DNA of 11,801 bases from Bacteroidota bacterium (GCA_947468985.1 CANINJ010000031.1:1-11801), one strand, 5' to 3'; positions 1 through 7,247 are shown, counted from the stretch's first letter. The notes: generated from the letters alone by a model not told the origin. Numbers and translations are program-made.

Positions 1-224
1 ATCAGAAGAAAAACAAAGCGGTTTACAATCGTTTGAGCAAAATTGAAAGTCAAATCAAGCAATTGGAAAAAGACATTCAAAACGATGATAAAATGGTCGC
101 TTCAAACTATGATAAACATGCTGAAAATGCTGCGTTTTTCATGGCATACAATAAAAAGAAAGCCGAATTAGAAAAGCTGCTTTTTGATTGGGAAGTGGTT
201 CAGGAAGAAATTGATAATTTATAA
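1..224 (+). CDS. ABC-F family ATP-binding protein, C-terminal end (5' truncated)
   Basis: The reading frame is open from base 3 to the TAA at 222-224, so this is the last 73 residues of a gene that begins outside the window. An internal TTG at 33 is not a real start: the frame continues upstream as QKKNKAVYNRLSK. The visible part is lysine- and glutamate-rich and predicted to be two antiparallel helices. It begins with an LSKIESQIKQLEKDI heptad-like stretch and ends with KKKAELEKLLFDWEVVQEEI, the pattern of the C-terminal coiled coil of duplicated-ATPase ABC-F proteins (Uup/EttA type, typically 530-650 residues). These are soluble proteins that act on ribosomes, not membrane transporters. No Walker motif is inside the window, so the family call rests on the tail alone. 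The gene converges on the GNAT gene at 397-1545. Confidence 0.72.
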   Translation, partial: QKKNKAVYNRLSKIESQIKQLEKDIQNDDKMVASNYDKHAENAAFFMAYNKKKAELEKLLFDWEVVQEEIDNL

Positions 225-228
225 TTTA

Positions 229-373
229 GGAGCTATTCCAGCTTTCCGTTTCAAGTCCTCATTCAAAAAGTTGTTTTTCTAAGCCAAAAAGGAGCTTCCT
301 TCGGTCGCTCTTTTTCGCCAAGAAAAACTACCTTTTTTCATTCCGGGCTTTCCTCTTCACTCTGGGCTAAAAA
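229..373. repeat. Long imperfect hairpin element between convergent genes; possible dispersed intergenic repeat or bidirectional terminator
   Basis: The gap between the ABC-F stop and the GNAT stop is almost filled by one foldable element. The longest unbroken arm is GTTTTTCT (273-280) with AGAAAAAC (321-328). Inside it, GC/GC and A5/T5 pairs lead to GAGC (292-295) with GCTC (307-310), then CC/GG (298-299 with 303-304) around a small TTC loop. Outside it, A-rich 265-269 can pair with T-rich 333-337. The segment is visibly richer in G and C than other intergenic DNA here. Its edges, AGCTATTCCAGCTTTCCG on the left and CTCTGGGCTAAAAA on the right, resemble from memory a family of intergenic elements in Flavobacterium genomes; I could not check this. 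It could end transcription in both directions. Confidence 0.55.
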
Positions 374-396
374 CCGTTCAGAGGGTTAAATTATAT

Positions 397-1545
397 TTAT
401 TTAAACGGATTGCGTTCCGTCCAAATCATTTCAGGTTCAAAATAACGGAATAGTTTTGCGATAAATAAATTGATAAACCAATTGCTATGTTGCATTAATC
501 CATACATTTCTTCAGGTTTTGCACCCACCGAACTTTTAATTTCTAAAGCGGTTCTCGCAAATACAATTCGATTGAATCCTTTATTAATCGAATAGCCAAT
601 CATGTCATAAAGCATATTCAAATACAGCATTTTCTCTCGTTGGCACTTTTCATCATAACCCAAAAAATAGGTGTCAATATCGCTGCCGTTTTTTATCAAA
701 GTGTTGAAGCCAATTAAAGTTTCGCCATTAAAATAACCGTAAAACAGAAATTTTTCTTTCAAAGCTTTTTTGAAAATTACATAATGATTCTCGGGTAAGA
801 AAAAAGTATTGAAAGGTGCGTTTTTGGCAACATCCATATACAATTCAAATATTCTGTCTTTGTAATTCGTAATATCTTCTAAGGACAATTTTCGTTTTGT
901 AATTCCTTCCGCTTTTTTTCGTGCTCTTTTGTATTGATCGCGGTATTTTTTGCTCAAATCAGTTGTATAATCATCAAAAGAATGCCACTGCTTTTTAATA
1001 TCAAAAAGCATGTTGGGTTGCGTCGAAAATTTAAAATAGGAATGAAAATCTGGAAGGTCAAATAACGAAATTTGCTTTTCGGAGAAATCTTTAAAAATGA
1101 TAAGATGTACTTTATTTCCTTCTTTCTGTATTTGTATTTTTAGTGCTTGAACAGCATTATGTAAAGCAATTAAAACATCTGAAGCCAAAATATTTTCTGA
1201 AAAACAAAAGCCATTTTGTCCCGTTAAAGTGTTATTACCAACAACCAAAACATTGGAACTGAAATTCTTAAAAGCAAAATTTCGAATTTCTGTTTTTATG
1301 CAATGATCTCTTTCTCCATAAGAACTTATTGCGCTTAAATTGATGAATTGTGTCAAAGCAACACCAACCAATTCTTCATTATGAAACAAGCCTATAAAAT
1401 TACATTTCATATTTTTCGGAGACGAAATCTCTAAAATGTGTAAATATTCCTTTGACAGAAAAATATTTTTAGCAGAAAACGCATCCCAATTTGAAGGAAA
1501 TTCTGAAGTCGAAGAATATATTTTGTAAGTTATATTTGTGTTCAA
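397..1545 (-). CDS. GNAT-family (BioF2/FemAB-like) acyltransferase, 382 aa
   Basis: The predicted product is cytoplasmic, with no signal peptide or membrane segment. The region at about residues 190-345 has the features of the BioF2-like/FemAB-like GNAT fold: a basic stretch SKKYRDQYKRARKKAEG (198-214), the strand pair FLFYGYFNGETLIGFNTLI (266-284), then DTYFLGYD (291-298) and FARTALEIKSSVGAKPEEM (329-347). Related proteins transfer acyl or aminoacyl groups, some in cell-envelope synthesis; the substrate here is unknown. The length suits flavobacterial proteins annotated as GNAT N-acetyltransferase of about 380 residues. The start is a TTG at 1543-1545. The frame is closed by a stop at 1558-1560, there is no ATG between them, and the first internal Met is residue 46, inside the conserved-looking N-terminal domain. 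TTG is therefore the best start, with an ATT at 1549-1551 as a remote alternative. The gene is divergent from the pterin dehydratase gene. Confidence 0.75.
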   Translation of the reverse strand: MNTNITYKIYSSTSEFPSNWDAFSAKNIFLSKEYLHILEISSPKNMKCNFIGLFHNEELVGVALTQFINLSAISSYGERDHCIKTEIRNFAFKNFSSNVLVVGNNTLTGQNGFCFSENILASDVLIALHNAVQALKIQIQKEGNKVHLIIFKDFSEKQISLFDLPDFHSYFKFSTQPNMLFDIKKQWHSFDDYTTDLSKKYRDQYKRARKKAEGITKRKLSLEDITNYKDRIFELYMDVAKNAPFNTFFLPENHYVIFKKALKEKFLFYGYFNGETLIGFNTLIKNGSDIDTYFLGYDEKCQREKMLYLNMLYDMIGYSINKGFNRIVFARTALEIKSSVGAKPEEMYGLMQHSNWFINLFIAKLFRYFEPEMIWTERNPFK

Positions 1546-1641
1546 ATGAATGGCAAATTAATAGTTGTCTAAAATACTATTTAAAGTTAAAGTAGAAAAC
1601 AATTCAGCATTTTTTAACTATTTTTATAAAAATGTTTAGCG
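1546..1641. promoter_or_regulatory. Divergent promoter region between acyltransferase and pterin dehydratase genes
   Basis: These 96 bp must hold the promoters for both divergent genes unless they are transcribed from further away. I find no perfect TAnnTTTG box on either strand. The nearest match on the plus strand is TATTTTTA (1619-1626), one base off the consensus, which would give a leader of roughly 10 nt for the gene at 1642. Neither gene has a visible Shine-Dalgarno sequence, as is usual in Bacteroidota. Confidence 0.2.
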
Positions 1642-1917
1642 ATGACAAAATATAATAAGGAAGAAGTAGCGCCAATGCTATTAAATTTAAACGATTGGCA
1701 GTTTAATTCAGATGGTATTGAGAAAAAGTTTCAGTTTAAGAATTTTACTGAAGCACTCGGCTTTATTGTAAAAGTGGGAGTAGTTTCTGAAAAAATGAAC
1801 CACCATCCAGAATTATTTAATGTTTATAATAAAGTAAACATCCGATTAACTACTCACGATGCAGGCGGCGTAACGGATAAAGATATTAAGTTGGCTTCTG
1901 AAATTGATCGGTTTTAA
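1642..1917 (+). CDS. phhB: Pterin-4a-carbinolamine dehydratase (4a-hydroxytetrahydrobiopterin dehydratase), 91 aa
   Basis: This small enzyme dehydrates 4a-hydroxytetrahydropterin to the quinonoid dihydropterin, regenerating the cofactor used by phenylalanine hydroxylase. The family signature is intact: [16 protein letters not shown] (50-65) followed by [15 protein letters not shown] (67-81). His54 and His55 and the His72-Asp73 pair are the expected active-site positions. The family's usual length is about 95-110 residues, so this is a full-length single-domain protein. It starts with ATG and ends in tandem stops, TAA then TAG (1915-1920). No phenylalanine hydroxylase gene is in the window, so any partner is encoded elsewhere. 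It stands alone, divergent from the acyltransferase gene and convergent with the gene at 2065-3882. Confidence 0.95.
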   Translation: MTKYNKEEVAPMLLNLNDWQFNSDGIEKKFQFKNFTEALGFIVKVGVVSEKMNHHPELFNVYNKVNIRLTTHDAGGVTDKDIKLASEIDRF

Positions 1918-1974
1918 TAGTTTTTTCAATTTATTAGAGCTCTATATTGAACGTAAAATGAGTCGCTATTAATT

Positions 1975-2012
1975 ACACAAATTTTCACGTAAAAATCTGT
2001 AAAAATTTGTGT
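1975..2012 (+). terminator. AT-rich terminator-like hairpin
   Basis: ACACAAATTTT (1975-1985) and AAAATTTGTGT (2002-2012) are perfect 11-bp inverted repeats with a 16-nt loop. On the plus strand the right arm runs into a T-rich tract (2013-2028). The hairpin lies 58 bp after the pterin dehydratase stop, between convergent genes, which fits an intrinsic terminator. The stem is poor in GC, so its strength is uncertain; it could also slow transcription from the minus-strand gene. Confidence 0.55.
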
Positions 2013-2064
2013 TTTAATATTAATTTTTGAATTCTACCTATTTGGTTGTTTATTTCTATACTTT

Positions 2065-3882
2065 TTAGCTTGTCAATTCTAAAACAGGGATTTCAATTTC
2101 AATAATTTCGGTTTTATAAAAATGCAGCATGTAATTTATGGTAGCTTTACTTTTTTCAAAGTAATTTACATCTGAAAATAATTCTTCATAATAGGAAATC
2201 CCATCTAATAAATTGCTTTTGAAAGCATTCAATTTCTTGATTTGTGCGGCAGTAATTTCATTTGAAATATCTAAAATTTCCTTTTTTAAATAGTCAACAT
2301 ACATTGTCAATTCTTTTACAAACATATTCGGACGATTCGTATTTTGAAGCACATTTGCATTTCCATAAATATGTTGCACCATTTTTGATAGCGAAACTTC
2401 TTGGTCAAAATAAGCCATATTTGGTCCAGGACAAATGATAACTCCCTGCGATTGCCCCTTTATTTTAATATCATTTTCTAAATATGAAGCATTTGCCAAA
2501 CCTACACAAAGGCATGCTTTTTCAGTTATACTAAATTTCTTTTTTTCGAAATTTTCTGTAGTTAGATTATCCTTTTGATCCTCTAATTCTGCTAATTTTA
2601 TGTCTTGGTATTTTTTTGAAGAAGTACAAATTCCTTTAGCGTCTAATTCTTTGCTTAGAGCTAAAAAACGTTTTGGACACGAACTTCCGGCTTTACTTTC
2701 GTCAATTCTTTTTTGCTTGAATTGTTCATTGGTAGTGCCTCGCAAAGTATTAAAAGGAATTCCTAATGGAGAAATATGACTCAAATACAAATCCTCTTCT
2801 TTGGCTTTTATCAATAATTCTCGTGTTGCTTTGTCCACAGATGTTGCTTCTGGAACCAGTAAAAAAGGAGTTCCCCAACCCACTGAATCTACTTCATAAT
2901 GGTCTAATAAAAATTCATGCTCTTCAGAAGTTCCAACGCCTCCTTGAACAGTTATTTTTAAATTCAATGGCTTTTCAGGAACATGCATTTCTTTTTGTGC
3001 CAATGCTTTTGTCATCAATTCATGAGCGGATTGAATCAATTGGTTTTTTTTAGATTTGAATTCTTCTAAAATTGGGCCTAATAAAAATCCGTCGGTTGCA
3101 AATGCGTGTCCTCCACAGTTCAAACCCGATTCTATTCGGTATTCCGAAACCCAAAGTCCTTTTTTAGCTAAAAAATTCCCTTGAATCATAGCCGATCTAA
3201 AATCACTTACTTTTAAGGTGATTTTCTTTTTCAAATGGTTGTTTAAATCAGGAAAAAAGGTTGTGAAATTTTCAAAATAACTATACAATCTTGGATTCAT
3301 TCCAGCCGAAAGAACCACCGAAGACTCTAAATTGCTATTAGCAAATCCACGAAGTGCCGCATGCGCATCATTAAATTCTATTGGTAATTGTTCGTCTTTC
3401 TCGAAATTATCTTTGTCTAATTTGGTCATAATATTGACGTCAATATCTCCCGGATAAAGATTGTTTTCAATATAATGTTTTACATTTTCCTTAAATTCAA
3501 ATCCGTTTTCCAAAAGGTTTTCTAAGCCTTTTTTTATTTCAGACTTATTAGGTAAAATGGCGATATAATTTTCTAATGCTGTTTTACTTTCAGCTATTTC
3601 AACTTTGAAATTTTCAAATTTTTCTTTTACAATTTTGTCAACTAAATTCAAATAGGAAGTAATTCTAAGGGCTCTATAATCATGAATTTTTTGCGTAATT
3701 TCGTGGTATGGAATCTCAAATTTTGCGCTATAAAAAGCATTCATTTTTTCAATTAAATCATCGTCCATAATAGAAATAACCGATGAAATTCCGAATTTCC
3801 CTATTCGAATTGGGCTATCAATTGTGTAAGCAAGTCCCATTACAGGAATATGAAAAGTATGTAATTGTTTTGCTGTGTTCAT
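2065..3882 (-). CDS. Conserved protein of unknown function, nitronate monooxygenase/2-nitropropane dioxygenase-like TIM barrel with six cysteines, 605 aa
   Basis: I do not recognise a characterised gene. The N-terminus HIPVMGLAYTIDSPIRIGKF (11-30), continuing into GISSVISI, resembles the opening strand of nitronate-monooxygenase-type barrels. The stretch at 310-381 matches the layout of their phosphate-binding end: ITVQGGVGTSEEHEFLLDHY (310-329), then DSVGWGTPFLLVPEA (332-346), a helix ending KAKEEDLYLSHIS (359-371), and PLGIPFNTLRG. Between these lie a charged helical region (60-165) and a GLNCGGHAF motif (253-261). After the barrel come SSCPKRF, KGICTSS, EKACLCVGLA and VIICPGPNMAYF. The six cysteines are residues 256, 402, 419, 457, 459 and 484. 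Residues 520-605 appear helical. No signal peptide or membrane segment is seen. An FMN-dependent oxidoreductase, possibly with a metal or Fe-S site, is my inference. At 605 residues it is well above the usual 310-480 of nitronate monooxygenases. It starts with ATG (3880-3882) and appears monocistronic. Confidence 0.6.
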   Translation of the reverse strand: MNTAKQLHTFHIPVMGLAYTIDSPIRIGKFGISSVISIMDDDLIEKMNAFYSAKFEIPYHEITQKIHDYRALRITSYLNLVDKIVKEKFENFKVEIAESKTALENYIAILPNKSEIKKGLENLLENGFEFKENVKHYIENNLYPGDIDVNIMTKLDKDNFEKDEQLPIEFNDAHAALRGFANSNLESSVVLSAGMNPRLYSYFENFTTFFPDLNNHLKKKITLKVSDFRSAMIQGNFLAKKGLWVSEYRIESGLNCGGHAFATDGFLLGPILEEFKSKKNQLIQSAHELMTKALAQKEMHVPEKPLNLKITVQGGVGTSEEHEFLLDHYEVDSVGWGTPFLLVPEATSVDKATRELLIKAKEEDLYLSHISPLGIPFNTLRGTTNEQFKQKRIDESKAGSSCPKRFLALSKELDAKGICTSSKKYQDIKLAELEDQKDNLTTENFEKKKFSITEKACLCVGLANASYLENDIKIKGQSQGVIICPGPNMAYFDQEVSLSKMVQHIYGNANVLQNTNRPNMFVKELTMYVDYLKKEILDISNEITAAQIKKLNAFKSNLLDGISYYEELFSDVNYFEKSKATINYMLHFYKTEIIEIEIPVLELTS

Positions 3883-4123
3883 GTTAATTCAGTTTAATAA
3901 AATAAGCTACAAAATTGATGTTTTTCGCTTGATTAAAAACTGATAATTATCATAAATCCAAATTTTAAAATGGGGGATTTAAATTGAAATTGCATATATT
4001 TTATAGAGATTTGTATGGTTTTAGTAGCGTATTTACAGGACATCTCTAATAATTTGCTTGCGGATATCGATTTTTTAAAAGCTATTAATTGCTTTAATAA
4101 ATTAAGCTATTCAACTTGTTGAT

Positions 4124-4144
4124 AATAAATATTCAATATTTATT
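4124..4144. repeat. AT-only palindrome, 10-bp arms with 1-bp centre
   Basis: AATAAATATT (4124-4133) and AATATTTATT (4135-4144) are exact reverse complements around a single C. In DNA this AT-rich, arms of this length with no G or C are expected by chance at about this frequency in a window of this size. It may be an extrudable or protein-bound site, but nothing else supports a role. Confidence 0.3.
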
Positions 4145-4219
4145 TTGGAATATAATTATTTTGGTTTATTAACCATTAAACACAATATAAAGTACCAAAT
4201 AAGTTATTTTTCTTATCTC

Positions 4220-4256
4220 ACATCTCCTTTTTCATAAATGTGCAATTTGCAGATGT
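4220..4256. promoter_or_regulatory. Candidate operator dyad ACATC-N27-GATGT upstream of the regulator gene
   Basis: ACATC (4220-4224) and GATGT (4252-4256) form an inverted repeat (6 bp each, ACATCT and AGATGT, spacer 25). It encloses a smaller palindrome, TGCAATTTGCA (4241-4251). It ends 122 bp before the -7 box of the regulator gene. The same arms at the same 27-bp spacing occur upstream of the susC-like gene (7211-7247), which is why it is listed as a possible shared operator. No other copy was noticed in the window. Confidence 0.3.
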
Positions 4257-4378
4257 TTTAATTTTGTCATAAAGTTAAATAATAATTTACACTATTTTTA
4301 ATAAATAAATATATAAATAGCAATCTTTTTTATAAATATAAGTAAGGTAATAAAGTATCTAAATTTCATTTAAAATTT

Positions 4379-4386
4379 TATCTTTG
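4379..4386 (+). promoter_or_regulatory. Promoter -7 box TATCTTTG for the regulator gene
   Basis: TATCTTTG matches the Bacteroidota -7 consensus TAnnTTTG perfectly. No TTG -33 element is visible 17-23 bp upstream, so the promoter may be weak or activator-dependent. Transcription would begin within about ten bases after the box, leaving a leader of only about 10 nt before the TTG start at 4404. Confidence 0.55.
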
Positions 4387-4403
4387 GAAATAATTTAAAT
4401 GTT

Positions 4404-7154
4404 TTGAAAAAAATCTCATTATTATTTTTTTGTTTTTTCTGTCAATTATGTTGTCTCTTTTCCCAGGAGCTTCTCCCTTTTGTAGAAAACTTTACTAAAT
4501 CGGAATACTTAGGCGACAATCAAAATTGGAATGTTGTTCAAGGAAACGACGACGCAATTTATATAGCAAATAATCATTATTTTTTAAGATACAATGGCGT
4601 TAAATGGGAAAAATACACTTTGCCATATAAAACTATAATTAGATCGGTTTTTAGCGATTCTGATAGAATTTATTGTGGTTCTTACAAAGAATTTGGTTAT
4701 TGGAAAAGAAGCAATGGAAAGATGCATTATTATTCAATTTCAGAAAATAAAAACCTTTTTTATGGAAATTCCGATAATGAAGAAATCTGGAAAATATTTA
4801 AATTTAATAATAAAATTTATTTTCAATCCTTCAACGAACTTTTCATTTATAGTAATAATTCAGTTAAAAAAGTAAAGTTTCCATTTCAAATTTCATATTG
4901 TTATGTAGTTGATAATGAAATATACGTTGCGTCAGTAAGAGCAGGAATTTATGTGATGAAGGATAATTCGTTTATAAAGAAAATAAATTGGTCTTTGATA
5001 GATGATAATATTATTCATAATATAGAAAAGAACGAAGGTAAATATTATATTTTCACAAAAAATAAGGGGGTTTTTCTAGATGACAAAGGCGTCTTAACTA
5101 CTTGGAAAAACCCGTTAAATGAAGAGCTTAAAAACGAAGTTATCTTAACTGCAAAATTTGTAGATAATCATATTTTGGCTATTGGAACAGCATTACGCGG
5201 CTTATATATTGTTGATCTTAAAGACAATTCATATAAAAACATTAATAGGCAAAATTCTCTAAAAAACAATGCCATATTATCAATAGCAGTTGATAAAGAA
5301 AAAGACCTTTGGCTCGGGTTAGACAACGGAATTGCACATGTTGAAATCAACTCTGCAGTAACAATTTTTTCAGATAATTCGGGAATATTAGGTTCTGTTT
5401 ATTCGTTGGCGCAAATAAAAAACAACTACTACTTATTTGCAACTAACCACGGTTTATTTGAATACAAAAACAAACAAATAAAAGCAATTCAAAATGCTCA
5501 AGGTCAAGTCTGGGATATTTATAAATGGAATAATTCATTTATAATTGGTCACAATGATGGGACATATCTTTATGAAAACGAGAAACTAAAAAAAATAAAT
5601 AATATAAGTGGCGGTTGGAAATTACTAAAAAGTGACTTTGACAACACTTACTTTCAAGCAAATTATTCGGGAATTATTTGTTATCCAGTAATAAATGATT
5701 TGACCAAATGGAAATTTCTAGAAAAATTAACAAAACCAATTAGAAATATTGCTCAAAACAAGCCCAATGAATTATGGGCCGCTGATAATTATAGAAGTCT
5801 ATACAGAATAGTATATGAAAATAATAAAACAGTTAAAATTGAAAACGTTTCACAAGCAAATGGAATAATAAATGATTATGGTGTAAAAATATTTAAGTAT
5901 AAAAATGAAATACTTTTCCTAATCAATAAATATTGGTACCATTACGATTCAATATCTGAAAAATTGGTAAAAGACACTTTATTTAATAATTTATTTAGTA
6001 ATATTTCTGAAATCATTCCTATAGATAATACTAATTTTATTGTATTAAATTCAGGTTTGTTATATGTCGTTTCTCAAGAAAAAAATGAATTTTTTTTAGA
6101 ATTAATTCCGGAGAAATACTATGACGGAAGAATTATTTTTGAGAGCACAAAAGCTTATAAAAACGGAAATTCTATAATGCTAAATTTAGATGATGGATTT
6201 ATTTCATATCAATTGTTTAGAAATAAAAAACGTATTCCGAAAATTACGATTGAAGGTTTTTCTCAAGGTAAAATAATTTCAAATAATATTTCGGTAAAAT
6301 ACAATCAACCCGTAGAAATAAATTGTATTTCTGAGTATTTTGGCTATAACCGACCTGATTTATTCTATAAATTTAATGACTCAAAAAACTTTATCAGAAT
6401 TAAAAAAGGAAATTTAGTACTTAATAATCTAAACAGTGGGAAACAAGAGCTAGCTTTTTATTATTTTGATGGTCATAAATATTCAAAAATTGCAGATTAT
6501 GAATTCACAGTTGATAATCCTTGGTATTTTTCTTTTTGGATGATTTTGTTCTATATGTTTTTAATTTCAGCTAGTTTTTTCATTTATTATCGATGGAATA
6601 AAATTAGATACAATCAAAAATTAAAGCTTAAGGAAGAAGAACTTAAACATCAAAAAGAAATTCTTGAAATTGAATTGAAATCTCAAAATGAATTGAATAC
6701 ACAGCAGTATGAAAAACACATTTTAGAATTAGAAATACAAACTAAATCTTCAGAAGTGGCTGTAAAATCATTGTCAATAGCAAAGCAAAGTGAAATGATT
6801 GAAAATATTCAGTCTATTTTGGATTCAGATGTTGATTTAAACAAATTAAAAAGTGAAATCAAAAAGACTATTAAAATTAATGCAATTAATAAGCAAGAAT
6901 GGAAAGCTTTTGAAACTAATTTAAATCAAATTCATAATGAGTTTATTATTAATCTTTCCAAAAAATATACTAACCTAACTTCCAAAGACATCAAATTGTG
7001 TGTGTTATTAAAAATGAACCTTACTTCAAAAGAAATAGCACCTATGATGAATATTAGCTTTAGAGGTGTTGAATTACAACGCTACCGATTAAGAAAAAAA
7101 TTAGGAATAACACAAGAAGAAAATCTTAATAAATTTTTATTAATGTATAAATAA
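4404..7154 (+). CDS. SusR-like membrane-anchored regulator: beta-propeller sensor, Y_Y_Y-like domain, TM segment, LuxR-type HTH, 916 aa
   Basis: This is probably a one-component regulator of the adjacent susCD-like genes. Residues 1-20 are a signal peptide (MKKISLLFF, then a cysteine-rich core, ending LFSQ). Residues 25 to about 610 are repeated beta-strand units of a periplasmic propeller; the clearest Reg_prop-type unit is DLWLGLDNGIAHVEI (301-315). Residues 615-705 fit a Y_Y_Y-like beta-sandwich (DLFYKFNDS, ELAFYYFDG). One membrane helix lies at 707-728 and a Lys/Glu-rich coiled coil at 733-785. The cytoplasmic end is a GerE/LuxR-type HTH: NLTSKDIKLCVLLKMNLTSK (857-876), then EIAPMMNISFRGVELQRYRL (877-896). 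There is no histidine kinase, receiver or ATPase domain, so signalling must pass through the membrane without phosphotransfer. The start is a TTG (4404-4406); it gives a perfect signal peptide and no in-frame ATG precedes it closely. Its ligand is unknown. Confidence 0.85.
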   Translation: MKKISLLFFCFFCQLCCLFSQELLPFVENFTKSEYLGDNQNWNVVQGNDDAIYIANNHYFLRYNGVKWEKYTLPYKTIIRSVFSDSDRIYCGSYKEFGYWKRSNGKMHYYSISENKNLFYGNSDNEEIWKIFKFNNKIYFQSFNELFIYSNNSVKKVKFPFQISYCYVVDNEIYVASVRAGIYVMKDNSFIKKINWSLIDDNIIHNIEKNEGKYYIFTKNKGVFLDDKGVLTTWKNPLNEELKNEVILTAKFVDNHILAIGTALRGLYIVDLKDNSYKNINRQNSLKNNAILSIAVDKEKDLWLGLDNGIAHVEINSAVTIFSDNSGILGSVYSLAQIKNNYYLFATNHGLFEYKNKQIKAIQNAQGQVWDIYKWNNSFIIGHNDGTYLYENEKLKKINNISGGWKLLKSDFDNTYFQANYSGIICYPVINDLTKWKFLEKLTKPIRNIAQNKPNELWAADNYRSLYRIVYENNKTVKIENVSQANGIINDYGVKIFKYKNEILFLINKYWYHYDSISEKLVKDTLFNNLFSNISEIIPIDNTNFIVLNSGLLYVVSQEKNEFFLELIPEKYYDGRIIFESTKAYKNGNSIMLNLDDGFISYQLFRNKKRIPKITIEGFSQGKIISNNISVKYNQPVEINCISEYFGYNRPDLFYKFNDSKNFIRIKKGNLVLNNLNSGKQELAFYYFDGHKYSKIADYEFTVDNPWYFSFWMILFYMFLISASFFIYYRWNKIRYNQKLKLKEEELKHQKEILEIELKSQNELNTQQYEKHILELEIQTKSSEVAVKSLSIAKQSEMIENIQSILDSDVDLNKLKSEIKKTIKINAINKQEWKAFETNLNQIHNEFIINLSKKYTNLTSKDIKLCVLLKMNLTSKEIAPMMNISFRGVELQRYRLRKKLGITQEENLNKFLLMYK

Positions 7155-7210
7155 CTACTATTTTTTAAGAATAATATATTTTTATCCCTTATTAATTACC
7201 ATATTATAAC

Positions 7211-7247
7211 ACATCATTATTACATCATTTATCATTTTTTTAGATGT
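7211..7247. promoter_or_regulatory. Candidate operator dyad ACATC-N27-GATGT upstream of the susC-like gene
   Basis: ACATC (7211-7215) and GATGT (7243-7247) repeat the arms and the exact 27-bp spacing seen at 4220-4256; in both copies the base before ACATC is C and the base before GATGT is A. A second ACATCATT at 7222-7229 lies 11 bp, about one helical turn, after the first (7211-7218). The right arm ends 73 bp before the upstream -7 box. An overlapping TACATC (7221-7226)/GATGTA (7243-7248) stem could instead be a weak terminator for the regulator gene. Confidence 0.3.

Larger units (their letters stand above)
3883..4403. other. 521-bp non-coding region between divergent genes
   Basis: This very AT-rich stretch separates the NMO-like gene (minus) from the regulator gene (plus). 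It holds a perfect -7 box at 4379-4386, a dyad at 4220-4256, an AT palindrome at 4124-4144 and a 35-codon ATG ORF (4015-4122) that I do not support as a gene. For the minus-strand gene, the closest box is CAATTTTG (reverse strand, 3910-3917), one base from TAnnTTTG. The segment at about 4015-4085 is less AT-biased than its surroundings and could be a worn remnant of something, but it has no recognisable identity. No tRNA or insertion sequence is seen. Confidence 0.6.

Noticed and set aside
33..224. A separate 63-residue small protein starting at TTG 33
   Set aside because: The frame is open to the window edge and the sequence matches the tail of an ABC-F protein, so it is the end of a longer gene.
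2766..3053. 95-codon plus-strand ORF
   Set aside because: It lies wholly inside the NMO-like gene on the opposite strand, whose frame shows recognisable family motifs; it is a shadow.
4015..4122. 35-codon ATG ORF (MVLVAYLQDISNN...) in the long intergenic region, in DNA slightly less AT-rich than its surroundings
   Set aside because: No promoter box close upstream, no recognisable motif, and ORFs of this length are common by chance. It could be real only if conserved in relatives.
4404..4466. Possible lipoprotein signal at the regulator N-terminus because of several cysteines
   Set aside because: None of the cysteines has the small residue before it that a lipobox needs, and the protein has a membrane helix and a cytoplasmic DNA-binding domain.
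7211..7229. Possible short tandem array from the two ACATCATT copies
   Set aside because: Only two copies of 8 bp; too few for a repeat array. Kept only as a detail of the candidate operator.
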